The notes below the pieces were generated by a model, which was not told the origin of the DNA, searched no databases, and saw only the letters and a program-made list of their open reading frames with translations. A program made the translations under genes and the position numbers. From Isoptericola dokdonensis DS-3 (GTDB lineage: Bacteria; Actinomycetota; Actinomycetes; Actinomycetales; Cellulomonadaceae), in assembly GCF_001636295.1 (NCBI RefSeq), contig NZ_CP014209.1:3100001-3164000 (forward strand): a DNA stretch of 64,000 nt. Direction: 5' to 3'. Below are positions 50,233-58,051 of this stretch, in pieces (positions within the stretch are counted from its first letter, which is position 1; each line of letters opens with the position of its first letter).

Positions 50233-50895
50233 TCACCCCTCGGGCGGGGCCTCTTCCTGGGGGTCCCGCCCGAGGCCGTACTCGCGCGCGACCGGGGTGA
50301 GCTGGTCGAGCGGCACGCAGCCGGGGCGGTTCTGCAGCGGCTGGTCGGCGGCCAGGGGGACCTCCTCGACCGGCAGCGGCTCCACCCACTCGCTGCCGAC
50401 GACGAGGTCGACGACCCCGCCGTTGCGGTCGTCGAGGATGAGCTCGATGTCGGAGAACTGGGCGGCGAGCGTGTAGGCCGCGGCGATGCCGTTGGCGCCG
50501 TAGCGGATCTCGGACAGCCCGTCGACGGACCGGGAGAAGTCACCCGAGTCGCGGACGTCGAACCCGCGCTCGCTGAGGACCTCCTCGTTCGCGCCGGCGA
50601 GGGCGAACCGGTCGTCGGCGGCGTTGTAGATCCGCACCCGCACCTCGTCGTACGGCAGCGGCAGCGTGCCGTCCTCGGACTCCGGCAGGCAGGCGGGACG
50701 CATGGCGGTGACCGCCGTGACGGGGGTGTGGATCGGCTCGGCGAACGGCGCCTCGATGGTGTCCGTGTAGATGGCCAGCGCCCCGAGCCCGGCGAGGACG
50801 AGGAAGGTCAGGAGCAGCCCGAAGACGACGGCCTGGCGTTCGTGCTTGCGTCGGCGTCGAGCGACGCGTGCAGGGTCCGGGGCAGTCGAGGTCAC
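50233..50895 (-). CDS. LytR C-terminal domain protein
   Basis: 220 residues. A basic N-terminus (RVARRRRKHERQ), one membrane helix (VVFGLLLTFLVLAGLGALAI), then an outside domain of LytR_C type: YDEVRVRIYNAADDRFALAGANEEVLSERGF interrupted by turns, and IELILDDRNGGVVDLVVGSEW. Lacks the LCP catalytic domain, so it is an accessory wall protein. Second of two genes on this strand after a small conserved protein. Confidence 0.8.
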   Translation of the reverse strand: MTSTAPDPARVARRRRKHERQAVVFGLLLTFLVLAGLGALAIYTDTIEAPFAEPIHTPVTAVTAMRPACLPESEDGTLPLPYDEVRVRIYNAADDRFALAGANEEVLSERGFDVRDSGDFSRSVDGLSEIRYGANGIAAAYTLAAQFSDIELILDDRNGGVVDLVVGSEWVEPLPVEEVPLAADQPLQNRPGCVPLDQLTPVAREYGLGRDPQEEAPPEG

Positions 50896-50932
50896 GCGAC
50901 GAAACTACCCGAGATTCCGGCGATCGCCGGTC

Positions 50933-51229
50933 TCACGCCACCGTGAGGACGCGAGCGTGCAGGATGGGGCGCTGCTGGAGCGCGGCGCGGACGGCGCGGT
51001 GCAGCCCGTCCTCGAGGTAGAGCACGCCGCGGTACTCGACGACGTGGGCGAACAGGTCGCCGAAGAACGTGGAGTCGTCCGCGAGGAGCGCGTCGAGGTC
51101 GAGGGTGCGCTTGGTGGTGACGAGCTCGTCGAGGCGGACCTGGCGCGGCGGGACGTCCGACCAGTCCCCGACGCCGTCGCGTCCGTGGTCCGGGTACGGG
51201 CGTCCTGCTCCCACGGCCTTGAAGATCAT
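50933..51229 (-). CDS. Small conserved actinobacterial protein (often labelled VapB-like)
   Basis: 98 residues from ATG 51229. The sequence PPRQVRLDELVTTKRTLDLD, FFGDLFAHVVEYRGVLYLEDG and LHRAVRAALQQRPILHARVL is strongly conserved in actinobacteria next to LytR_C genes. It is sometimes called a VapB antitoxin but no toxin partner is present here, so I do not accept that role. 37 bases upstream of the LytR_C gene, likely one transcript. Confidence 0.75.
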   Translation of the reverse strand: MIFKAVGAGRPYPDHGRDGVGDWSDVPPRQVRLDELVTTKRTLDLDALLADDSTFFGDLFAHVVEYRGVLYLEDGLHRAVRAALQQRPILHARVLTVA

Positions 51230-51304
51230 GGCTGCCATCGTAGGGGGCGGTGCTCGCGGGCCCTCCGGTACCTGTGGCGGTGGCGTGCAGGTCCGGGGAC
51301 GACG

Positions 51305-51332
51305 AAGGCCCGCACCGTGCGGTGCGGGCCTT
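51305..51332 (-). terminator. Terminator of tRNA-Ser(GGA)
   Basis: AAGGCCCGCACC (51305-51316) pairs perfectly with 51321-51332 around GTGC. It lies just past the tRNA 3' end on the leftward strand. Confidence 0.8.
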
Positions 51333-51339
51333 CGGCCGG

Positions 51340-51424
51340 CGGAGGATGGGGGATTCGAACCCCCGAGGGCGTGAACCCAACACGCTTTCCAAGCGTGCGC
51401 CATAGGCCGCTAGGCGAATCCTCC
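51340..51424 (-). tRNA. tRNA-Ser (anticodon GGA)
   Basis: Read leftward: acceptor GGAGGAT (51424-51418) pairs with ATCCTCC (51347-51341); the anticodon arm is ACGCT-TGGAAAG-type with loop TTGGAAA, anticodon GGA; a long variable arm and GGTTCGAATCC T-arm follow. Adjacent to the SRP RNA gene on the other strand, a common actinobacterial arrangement. Confidence 0.93.
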
Positions 51425-51592
51425 TTGGTGCCACCCGCGACACGTCTGTGCAGGCAACTCCAGCAGAATAGCGGACGCAGGGGCTCGACTCCGAATCGGC
51501 GGGTTGTGAGGTGCGCGACCCGTCGGGGGCGGCCGGCGGGAGCAGACGCCGGGTTTCGGAACGAGGGCCGGTCTCGGCTAGGGTGGGGGCAG

Positions 51593-51678
51593 ACCCCTCG
51601 TGCGGCACCATCTCGCCGAACTCCCCCAGGGCCGGAAGGCAGCAAGGGTAAGTGAGCTCTGGTGGGTGCGCGAGGGGT
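51593..51678 (+). ncRNA. ffs: Signal recognition particle RNA, small bacterial type
   Basis: ACCCCTCG (51593-51600) pairs with CGAGGGGT (51671-51678) to close a long hairpin. The apical domain contains GGCCGGAAGGCAGCAAGGGT with the conserved GGAA tetraloop and the asymmetric AGCA internal loop bound by Ffh. A CCTTTGCG run follows. Exact ends may differ by a few bases. Confidence 0.93.
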
Positions 51679-52042
51679 CCTTTGCGTTCTCCGGCGCGGC
51701 AATCTGCCCCATTTGGGCGGCGGTCTCGCGATGTGGACGCACGACCATCCGCTGGATGGGATTTTCCGCCGTTCGAGTTGGAGATCCGTCCGTCGTGGTG
51801 TTCCTCTGGGGTCATGCACCGCACCGTCAGCCCAGCACCCAGCCCCGCGCGCCGCACCCGGCGCGCCGGCATGTGCTGTCCTGCGGCCAGCGGGCGAATG
51901 CGCCAGGGCTGACCAGCCCTCGCACCCGCCGTCGTCCACCGACGGCGCCGCCCGCCGCGCGCTGATGGCCGCGGCTCGCACCCCCCTCTCTCCGCACCGG
52001 CGAGACCCGCCGTCGTGCAGCCCTGCCCCGAAGGACACCACC
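51679..52042 (+). other. Long upstream region of metQ, no gene found
   Basis: 364 bp. It contains three small hairpins: CGCGCCG-CGGCGCG near 51853-51872, AGGGCT-AGCCCT near 51904-51919 and GCCGTCG-CGACGGC near 51930-51950. It may be a leader region. I looked for SAM-riboswitch cores and could not find a convincing match. AAGGACACCACC is the ribosome site of metQ. Confidence 0.4.
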
Positions 52043-52939
52043 GTGAACCTGCGCACCACCCTGCTCACCGCCGGCGCCGTCGCCTCCGTCCTCGCCCTGA
52101 CCGCCTGCGGCGGCGACAGCGAGGCCGCCGCCCCCGCGGCCGGCACCCCCGAGGACCCGATCCGCATCGGCGTCGTCTCCTCCGGCGAGGACTACTGGAC
52201 CACCTTCACCGAGGCCGCCGCGGCCGAGGGCATCACCGTCCAGATCGAGAACTTCTCCGACTACCAGCTCCCCAACCAGGGGCTGAGCGACGGTGACCTC
52301 GACCTCAACCAGTTCCAGCACCTGCAGTTCCTCGCCGGCTACAACGTGGCCCGCGGCGAGGACCTCACCCCCATCGGCGCCACCGCCGTCTACCCGCTCG
52401 GCCTCTACTCGGCGAAGCACGCGAGCCTCGACGAGATCCCCGCCGGCGGCCAGGTCGCCATCCCCAACGACGAGACCAACCAGGCGCGCGCCCTCCTCGT
52501 CCTCCAGGAGGCCGGCCTCATCGCCCTCCAGGGCGGCGGCAACTCGTTCTCCACGCCGGCCGACGTGATCGCCGAGGAGTCGAAGGTCACCGTCACCCCC
52601 GTGGACGCCGCGCAGACCGCGCTCGCCCTGCAGGACGTCGACGCCTCGATCATCAACAACGACTTCGTCGGCGATGCGGGCCTCACCGTGGACGACGCGA
52701 TCTTCTCCGACGACCCGGACGCGTCCGCGGCCGAGCCGTACATCAACATCTGGGTGTCGCGTGCCGAGGACGCCGACGACGAGACGCTGAACCAGCTCGT
52801 CGACATCTTCCACACCACCGAGGTCGAGGAGGGCGTCATCGCCGCCTCGGGCGGCACCGGCGTCATCAAGGACAACGACGCCGCCGACCTCCAGACCATC
52901 CTCGACGGCATCGAGTCGAACCTCGCCGACCAGGGCTGA
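52043..52939 (+). CDS. metQ: Methionine ABC transporter substrate-binding lipoprotein
   Basis: 298 residues, GTG start. Signal with lipobox LTACGGD (cysteine about 22). NlpA family: IRIGVVSSGEDYWTTF, QIENFSDYQLPNQGLSDGDLDLNQFQH (split by a turn), AIPNDETNQARALLVLQEAGLI and DASIINNDFVGDAG. Binds D/L-methionine outside the membrane and delivers it to MetI. First of three met genes; repeat array 3 separates it from metN. Confidence 0.9.
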   Translation: MNLRTTLLTAGAVASVLALTACGGDSEAAAPAAGTPEDPIRIGVVSSGEDYWTTFTEAAAAEGITVQIENFSDYQLPNQGLSDGDLDLNQFQHLQFLAGYNVARGEDLTPIGATAVYPLGLYSAKHASLDEIPAGGQVAIPNDETNQARALLVLQEAGLIALQGGGNSFSTPADVIAEESKVTVTPVDAAQTALALQDVDASIINNDFVGDAGLTVDDAIFSDDPDASAAEPYINIWVSRAEDADDETLNQLVDIFHTTEVEEGVIAASGGTGVIKDNDAADLQTILDGIESNLADQG

Positions 52940-52948
52940 CCCGTCGCC

Positions 52949-53070
52949 GCGAGTCAGCACTGCCGGGCGCGAGTCAGCGCAGGTGCCCGCGAGTCAGCGT
53001 GCGAACCCGGGTGTTCCTGCGCTGACTCGCGCCCATCTGCGCTGACTGGCGCCGATCTGCGCTGACTCGC
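52949..53070. repeat. Array 3 of AGTCAGCGCA-type repeats between metQ and metN
   Basis: Three forward copies (52949 to about 53000) and three inverted copies (about 53017 to 53070), meeting in the middle. It lacks the large palindrome found with arrays 1 and 2. It is folded into an operon, between two genes on the same strand, so it could act as an mRNA hairpin or partial terminator. Confidence 0.85.
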
Positions 53071-53093
53071 CCAGCCGTTCTGAAAGGAGAGTC

Positions 53094-54311
53094 GTGAGCG
53101 AGCCCATCATCAGCTTCCGCGACGTCGTCAAGGAGTTCCCCGCCCATCGAGGGCTCGGACGTGGCCGACGTCGCGACGCCGCGGTGCGCGCCGTCGACGG
53201 CGTCACGCTGGACGTCGAGGCAGGCGAGATCTTCGGGGTCATCGGCTACTCGGGCGCCGGCAAGTCGACGCTCGTGCGGCTCGTCAACGCGCTGGAGACG
53301 ACGACGGCGGGGTCCGTCGTCGTCGACGGCACCGACCTGACCGGGCTGAGCGAGGCGCGGCTGCGCCCCGTGCGGGCCGGGATCGGGATGATCTTCCAGC
53401 AGTTCAACCTGCTGTCGTCGCGGACCGTCGCGGGCAACGTCGCATACCCGCTGGAGGTCGCGGGCTGGTCCCGCGCCGACCGCGACGCCCGGGTGGCCGA
53501 GCTGCTCGACTTCGTCGGCATCGCGGACAAGGCGAGCGTCTACCCGTCGAAGCTGTCCGGCGGGCAGAAGCAGCGCGTCGGCATCGCCCGCGCGCTCGCC
53601 GCGAACCCGAGGATCCTGCTCGCCGACGAGGCCACGAGCGCCCTCGACCCCGAGACCACGGCCGACGTCCTCGCGCTGCTGCAGCGCGTGAACCGGGAGC
53701 TCGGCATCACCGTGGTGGTCATCACCCACGAGATGGAGGTCGTCCGGTCGATCTGCCACCGGGTGGCGGTGATGGAGCACGGGCGCGTCGTCGAGCTCGG
53801 CGACGCGTACGGCATCTTCAGCTCCCCGGCGCACGCCGTGACCCGCCGGTTCGTCGCCTCCGCGCTGCGGGACCGGCCTTCCGACGCCGTCCTGACGCGC
53901 CTGCGCACCCGGCACGCGGGGCGCATCGTGTCCGTCCGGGTGGACGAGGTCGCGGGGTCGTCGGCGCAGGTCATGGGTGCGCTGGCCGACCACGGCGTCA
54001 CCGGCACCATCGTCTACGGCGGGATCTCCGAGGTGGCCGAGCGTCCGTACGGCTCGCTCACGCTCGAGCTCGTCGGGTCCGACGACGCCGTGCACGCCGC
54101 GCTCGACGCGCTGCGGTCCGTGACCGCCGTCGTCGACCACGGCACGGCGGCCCACCCGCTCGACACCGACGACATCCCCAGCGGCCGGGCACCGGGCGCC
54201 GAGGGGACCGACCGTCCGGCCGGCGACCGGCCCGCGCCGCCCGCTCGCCCGCCTCTCGGTGGCGGGCTGTTCGGCGGCACCACCGGCACCGTGGAAGGGA
54301 ACGCCCGATGA
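53094..54311 (+). CDS. metN: Methionine ABC transporter ATP-binding protein
   Basis: 405 residues, GTG start after AAAGGAGAG. Walker A GYSGAGKST, Q-loop FQQFNLLSSRTV, signature LSGGQKQRVGIARAL, Walker B ILLADEATSALDP. The C-terminal NIL domain (SVRVDEVAGSSAQVMGALADHGV...) binds methionine and inhibits transport when the cell is replete. A disordered Pro/Gly tail ends the protein. The last codons overlap metI (ATGA). Confidence 0.93.
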   Translation: MSEPIISFRDVVKEFPAHRGLGRGRRRDAAVRAVDGVTLDVEAGEIFGVIGYSGAGKSTLVRLVNALETTTAGSVVVDGTDLTGLSEARLRPVRAGIGMIFQQFNLLSSRTVAGNVAYPLEVAGWSRADRDARVAELLDFVGIADKASVYPSKLSGGQKQRVGIARALAANPRILLADEATSALDPETTADVLALLQRVNRELGITVVVITHEMEVVRSICHRVAVMEHGRVVELGDAYGIFSSPAHAVTRRFVASALRDRPSDAVLTRLRTRHAGRIVSVRVDEVAGSSAQVMGALADHGVTGTIVYGGISEVAERPYGSLTLELVGSDDAVHAALDALRSVTAVVDHGTAAHPLDTDDIPSGRAPGAEGTDRPAGDRPAPPARPPLGGGLFGGTTGTVEGNAR

Positions 54312-54961
54312 GACCGGATCTTGTCCCCCTGCTGGTCGACGCGTTCGGCCAGACGATGTACATGGTGCTCATCACGCTGGTGGTGGGCGGGTTCTTCGGC
54401 CTGGTGATCGGGCTCGGCCTGTACCTGACGCGGCCCGGCAACCTGCTGGCGAACCGGGGCGTGTTCGCGGTGCTGAACGTGGCGGTGAACATCGTCCGGC
54501 CGGTGCCGTTCCTCATCTTCCTCGTGGCGCTGGGCCCGGTGACGCGCGCGCTGGTGGGCACCACGATCGGTATCGAGGCGTTCACGTTCGCGATGTGCGT
54601 CATGGCGTCGTTCGTGTTCGCGCGTCTCGTGGAGCAGAACCTGGTGTCCATCGACCCGGGTGTCATCGAGGCGGCGCGCGCGATGGGGGCGTCACCGCTG
54701 CGGATCGTGCGCACGGTGGTGGTGCCCGAGGCGCTGTCCCCGCTGATCCTGGGGTACACGTTCCTGTTCGTCGGGGTGCTCGACATGTCCGCCATCGCCG
54801 GGTACCTGGGTGCCGGCGGTCTGGGCGCCTTCGCGATCGACTACGGCTACCGCCAGTTCGACTGGGCGGTCACGGCGATCGTGGTGGTCGTCATCATCGT
54901 CATCGTGCAGCTCGTGCAGTGGTTGGGCAACGGCCTGGCGAGGCGGGCGCTGCGCCGCTGA
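54308..54961 (+). CDS. metI: Methionine ABC transporter permease
   Basis: 217 residues, ATG overlapping metN. Five membrane helices; the EAA loop is IDPGVIEAARAMGASPLRIVRTVVVPEAL, here in full consensus position, and YLGAGGLGAFAIDYGYRQFDW is typical of MetI. Forms the channel with MetN and MetQ. Confidence 0.93.
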   Translation: MRPDLVPLLVDAFGQTMYMVLITLVVGGFFGLVIGLGLYLTRPGNLLANRGVFAVLNVAVNIVRPVPFLIFLVALGPVTRALVGTTIGIEAFTFAMCVMASFVFARLVEQNLVSIDPGVIEAARAMGASPLRIVRTVVVPEALSPLILGYTFLFVGVLDMSAIAGYLGAGGLGAFAIDYGYRQFDWAVTAIVVVVIIVIVQLVQWLGNGLARRALRR

Positions 54962-55034
54962 GCCGCGGTGCCTCGAACCTCAGGGGTCGCTCAGGAACCG
55001 TGTGGTTGCCCGGGCGAACCGGCATCATCGGCGG

Positions 55035-55889
55035 ATGACCAGCGACCGACCCGGGGCGCACGGCGTCCGACCTGTGCTGAAGGTGCTCGGCGGCCTCGCC
55101 CTCGTGGTGGTCCTGGCGCTCGCCGCCGTCGTGGTGTGGGCTGTCGTCACGGTGACCGGCCGGTCGGGCGGTGGCCTGGCCGACGAGCTGGCCGAGCGGG
55201 TCGCGATCGGCATCGCGGACGACGTCGAGGGGTCGTACGCCGAACCGCTCGACGCGGAACGTCTCGCCCAGCAGGCGGTCGCCGACCCGCGGCTGCCATC
55301 CGACCCGGCCGTCGACTACGACGTCGTCGCGCTCGCCTGGGAGGGCGACTCGGGGGAGGACGGCGCGATCGTCGACGTCGCGATCCACGTCGACGTCGCC
55401 TCCTGGTCGGACGGCGCGATGTTCGGCGAGCGGCGCGACGCGAGCTCCGCGACGCAGTGCTGGCGGCTCGTGGTGCGGGCCCACGAGCACGACGACGTCG
55501 CGGACCACGAGCAGATCGACTGCCCGCCGGGCGCCCTCGCGGCCGGCGCGACCGCGCGACCGTCCCCGACGCCGCTGCCGTCGCTCGGCCCCGACGCCGA
55601 GCAGGTCGTCCTCGGCGTCCTGGACGCGCTGCCCGACGGCGCGACGGCCGACGACGCCGAGACGGCGCTCGCGGCGGCGTTCGACGAGTTCGTCGACGTG
55701 CGCGCCGAACGGGAGGGCGCCGAGCTGGTCGCGACGGTCGGCGTCCTGCGGTCCCGGGACTGCGTCGTCGGGGTGCGGCCCGACGGCGAGGCGGCGTGGC
55801 GGTTCAGCGACTTCGACCGGATCCTGCTCGAACCGGGGGAGCTCGGCTGCGCCCCGGGCCTCTACCTGCGTCCCGTCGTCACGCACTGA
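55035..55889 (+). CDS. Membrane-anchored protein of unknown function
   Basis: 284 residues, ATG start. One N-terminal helix (LKVLGGLALVVVLALAAVVVWAVV), then an acidic extracytoplasmic domain with three or four cysteines (SATQCWRLVVRAHEHDD, EQIDCPPGALA). A Pro/Ser linker near 180 divides it into two parts, the second ending CAPGLYLRPVV. No named family. Isolated, 73 bases after metI; not clearly part of that operon. Confidence 0.65.
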   Translation: MTSDRPGAHGVRPVLKVLGGLALVVVLALAAVVVWAVVTVTGRSGGGLADELAERVAIGIADDVEGSYAEPLDAERLAQQAVADPRLPSDPAVDYDVVALAWEGDSGEDGAIVDVAIHVDVASWSDGAMFGERRDASSATQCWRLVVRAHEHDDVADHEQIDCPPGALAAGATARPSPTPLPSLGPDAEQVVLGVLDALPDGATADDAETALAAAFDEFVDVRAEREGAELVATVGVLRSRDCVVGVRPDGEAAWRFSDFDRILLEPGELGCAPGLYLRPVVTH

Positions 55890-55903
55890 CGGCGACGCCA
55901 CGG

Positions 55904-56695
55904 TCAGACGTCGGTGAGGCGCCGCCACTGCACGACGAGTGCGCCGAGGGCGGCGGGGACCACCGCGGCGGTGAGCGCCAGGGCAGCACCTGGCACGCTC
56001 GCCGCGGCGGCCTCCCCGCCGGTGCCCGTCCACAGCGACGGCACCGCCCACGGGAACCACGCCCCGCCGCCGAGCATCACCACGACCTGCGTGACCGCGA
56101 CCGTCCCGATCAGAGCCCCCACGGTCGCCAGCGGGCTGCGCGTCCAGGTCGCGACCGCGGCGAACGGCACCGCGAGCCCCGCCGCGAGCACTCCCGCGAC
56201 GACGGCCCGCCCGGCGGCTGCCGCGTCGGCAGCGTCCCACCCCGCACCCGGGTCGAGCGCCGACGTCACCGCCGCGCAGGCGACCACGACCGCCGTCGCC
56301 ACCACCGCGCAGCCGGCCGCCCAGGCGAGGACGACGACGGCGCGGGCGAGCGCGACGACGTCGCGGGGCACGGCCAGCGCGAACCAGCCTCCCGCGCGCC
56401 CGTCGGCCAGCGGCACGCCGAACGCGGCCGCCAGCGCGAACCCGCCGGCCAGCAGCACGGCCACGGAGAGGACCTGGCCGGCGGCCGTCAGCTGGTCGGC
56501 CGCGGCGTCGGCACCGCCGAACCCCGCCAGCTTGGCGCCGCCCGTGCCGACCAGGGCTCCGGACCGGGCGAGCGCCACCAGCCCGACGCAGGCCGCCGGG
56601 ACGAGCAGCACGAGCAGCGGCGTCGCGAGCCTGACGACGGTCGACCGTCGCCAGGCGACGGCCTCGACCCGCAGCGCCGTGGCGAGCCCGGTCAC
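55904..56695 (-). CDS. ABC-2 type exporter permease
   Basis: 263 residues, GTG start overlapping the ATPase stop (GTGA). Six predicted helices with Ala/Val-rich character and a long outside loop near 50-75. Works with the adjacent ATPase to export a drug, lipid or polysaccharide precursor. The TetR gene two positions upstream probably represses both. Confidence 0.78.
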   Translation of the reverse strand: MTGLATALRVEAVAWRRSTVVRLATPLLVLLVPAACVGLVALARSGALVGTGGAKLAGFGGADAAADQLTAAGQVLSVAVLLAGGFALAAAFGVPLADGRAGGWFALAVPRDVVALARAVVVLAWAAGCAVVATAVVVACAAVTSALDPGAGWDAADAAAAGRAVVAGVLAAGLAVPFAAVATWTRSPLATVGALIGTVAVTQVVVMLGGGAWFPWAVPSLWTGTGGEAAAASVPGAALALTAAVVPAALGALVVQWRRLTDV

Positions 56696-57408
56696 CGTGT
56701 CCCCCCGTCCGCGGCGAGCACCGCCCCGAAGAACCGCTGCTCCATCTCCGCACCCGGCGCGAGCCCGCCCACGACCCGCCCCGCGTGCACGACCAGCACG
56801 CGGTCCGCGACGCGCGCCACCTCGTCGAGGTGGTGGCTCGACACGAGCACGGCCGCGCCGGCGTCCGCGAGGGACCGCACGAGGGTGCGCACGACGACGA
56901 CCCCGCGGGGGTCGAGGGTCGCCGTGGGTTCGTCGAGCACGAGCGCGGCGGGGGTGTGCACGGCAGCGCACGCGATGCCGAGCCGTTGCGCGTTCCCGGC
57001 CGACAGGGTGCGGGCGCGGGCGTCGGCCCAGGCGCCGAGGTCGAGCCGGTCGAGAGCGGCGGCGCAGGCGGAGGGCACGGAGCCGCGGTCGAGCCCGTGC
57101 AGCAGCGCCGCGGTGCGCAGGTTCTCCCGGACCGTGAGGTCGGGGTCGACGAGCCCGGCGCCGACGCAGTGCCCGAAGCGGCGGGCGGCGGCGGGGGTGA
57201 GCCGGGCCGGGTCCTGGCCGTGGACGCGGGCGCGCCCGCCGTCGGGCCGCAGGCGACCGGTGAGCACGCGCAGGGCGGTGGTCTTCCCGGCGCCGTTGAG
57301 CCCGACGAGGGCCACGACCTCACCCGGCGCGACGGCGAGGTCGAGGCCGTCGAGGGCGGTGCGGCCGGCGAACGTGTGGCGCACCCCCGTGAGCTCGAGC
57401 GCGCTCAT
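56692..57408 (-). CDS. ABC exporter ATP-binding protein
   Basis: 238 residues, ATG overlapping the TetR stop (ATGA). Walker A VGLNGAGKTT, signature region TLSAGNAQRLGIA (an LSAGN variant of LSGGQ), Walker B ALVLDEPTATLDP and SSHHLDEV. Forms an export complex with the permease encoded next. The variant signature is unusual but seen in DrrA-like ATPases. Confidence 0.88.
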   Translation of the reverse strand: MSALELTGVRHTFAGRTALDGLDLAVAPGEVVALVGLNGAGKTTALRVLTGRLRPDGGRARVHGQDPARLTPAAARRFGHCVGAGLVDPDLTVRENLRTAALLHGLDRGSVPSACAAALDRLDLGAWADARARTLSAGNAQRLGIACAAVHTPAALVLDEPTATLDPRGVVVVRTLVRSLADAGAAVLVSSHHLDEVARVADRVLVVHAGRVVGGLAPGAEMEQRFFGAVLAADGGTR

Positions 57409-57962
57409 GGCGTGCCGGCCAGGACGTCGAGCGCGCGGCCCACGGTGGCGTGCAGGGGTGCGGCGGGGTCGGCGGCGAGCAGCGCGGCCGTGCAGGCGGC
57501 GAGGCAGGCCGCGGCCGCGACGGAGGCGTCGAGACGGGGCGTGCCGTCGGCGACGAGCCGGTCGACGATCGCGGTCTCGGTGGCGGCGGTGGCGGCGACG
57601 ACGGCGGGGCGCAGCGTGGGTTCGGCGGCGACGACGGCGACGCGGCGGCGTGCGACCTCGTCGTCGTCGGGGTCCACAGCGTCGAGCGCGGCGAGGAGCC
57701 CGCGGCGGACCCGTTCGAGGGGCGGCAGGTCGGCCGGTTGCGCGCCGACGGCGGCGGCGACGAGGGGGTCGAACGGGTCGGTGACGACGACGGCATCCTT
57801 CGTGGGGTAGTGGCGGAAGAACGTCATGGGGGTGATGCCGGCGGCGTCCGCGATCCGGTCGACGGTGGTCGCGGCGTAGCCGTGCTGCTCGAACAGGTCG
57901 AGGGCGACGGCCTGGATGCGGTCGCGGGTCCGTCGTGCGCGGGGGGTCGCCGGGATGCTCAC
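57405..57962 (-). CDS. TetR-family regulator of the ABC exporter
   Basis: 185 residues. HTH at about 10-55: TRDRIQAVALDLFEQHGYAATTVDRIADAAGITPMTFFRHYPTKDAV in the usual helix order. C-terminal ligand domain is Ala-rich. The ATPase gene overlaps its stop codon, so it represses its own operon if it behaves like its relatives. A matching palindrome lies 19 bases before its start codon. Confidence 0.88.
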   Translation of the reverse strand: MSIPATPRARRTRDRIQAVALDLFEQHGYAATTVDRIADAAGITPMTFFRHYPTKDAVVVTDPFDPLVAAAVGAQPADLPPLERVRRGLLAALDAVDPDDDEVARRRVAVVAAEPTLRPAVVAATAATETAIVDRLVADGTPRLDASVAAAACLAACTAALLAADPAAPLHATVGRALDVLAGTP

Positions 57963-57980
57963 CCGTCGATCGTCCCACAG

Positions 57981-57997
57981 ATGTGAGTAACTAACAT
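57981..57997. promoter_or_regulatory. Operator palindrome for the TetR/ABC operon
   Basis: ATGTGAGTAACTAACAT has the symmetric form ATGTnAGTnACTnACAT. It sits between the divergent TetR operon and dnaX, in an A+T-rich patch that is likely the promoter. Confidence 0.65.
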
Positions 57998-58051
57998 TTC
58001 AGGTCGGGCCCGGCCTCGTGCCTGTCGGCGTCGGCGTCTATCGTTGGCCCG

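Noticed and set aside
50933..51229. VapB antitoxin of a toxin-antitoxin pair
   Set aside because: No PIN-domain toxin is adjacent and the protein is conserved with LytR_C genes instead.
51679..52042. SAM riboswitch upstream of metQ
   Set aside because: Several hairpins exist and one GGTCATG is reminiscent of SAM-IV, but the conserved core and pseudoknot partners are missing.
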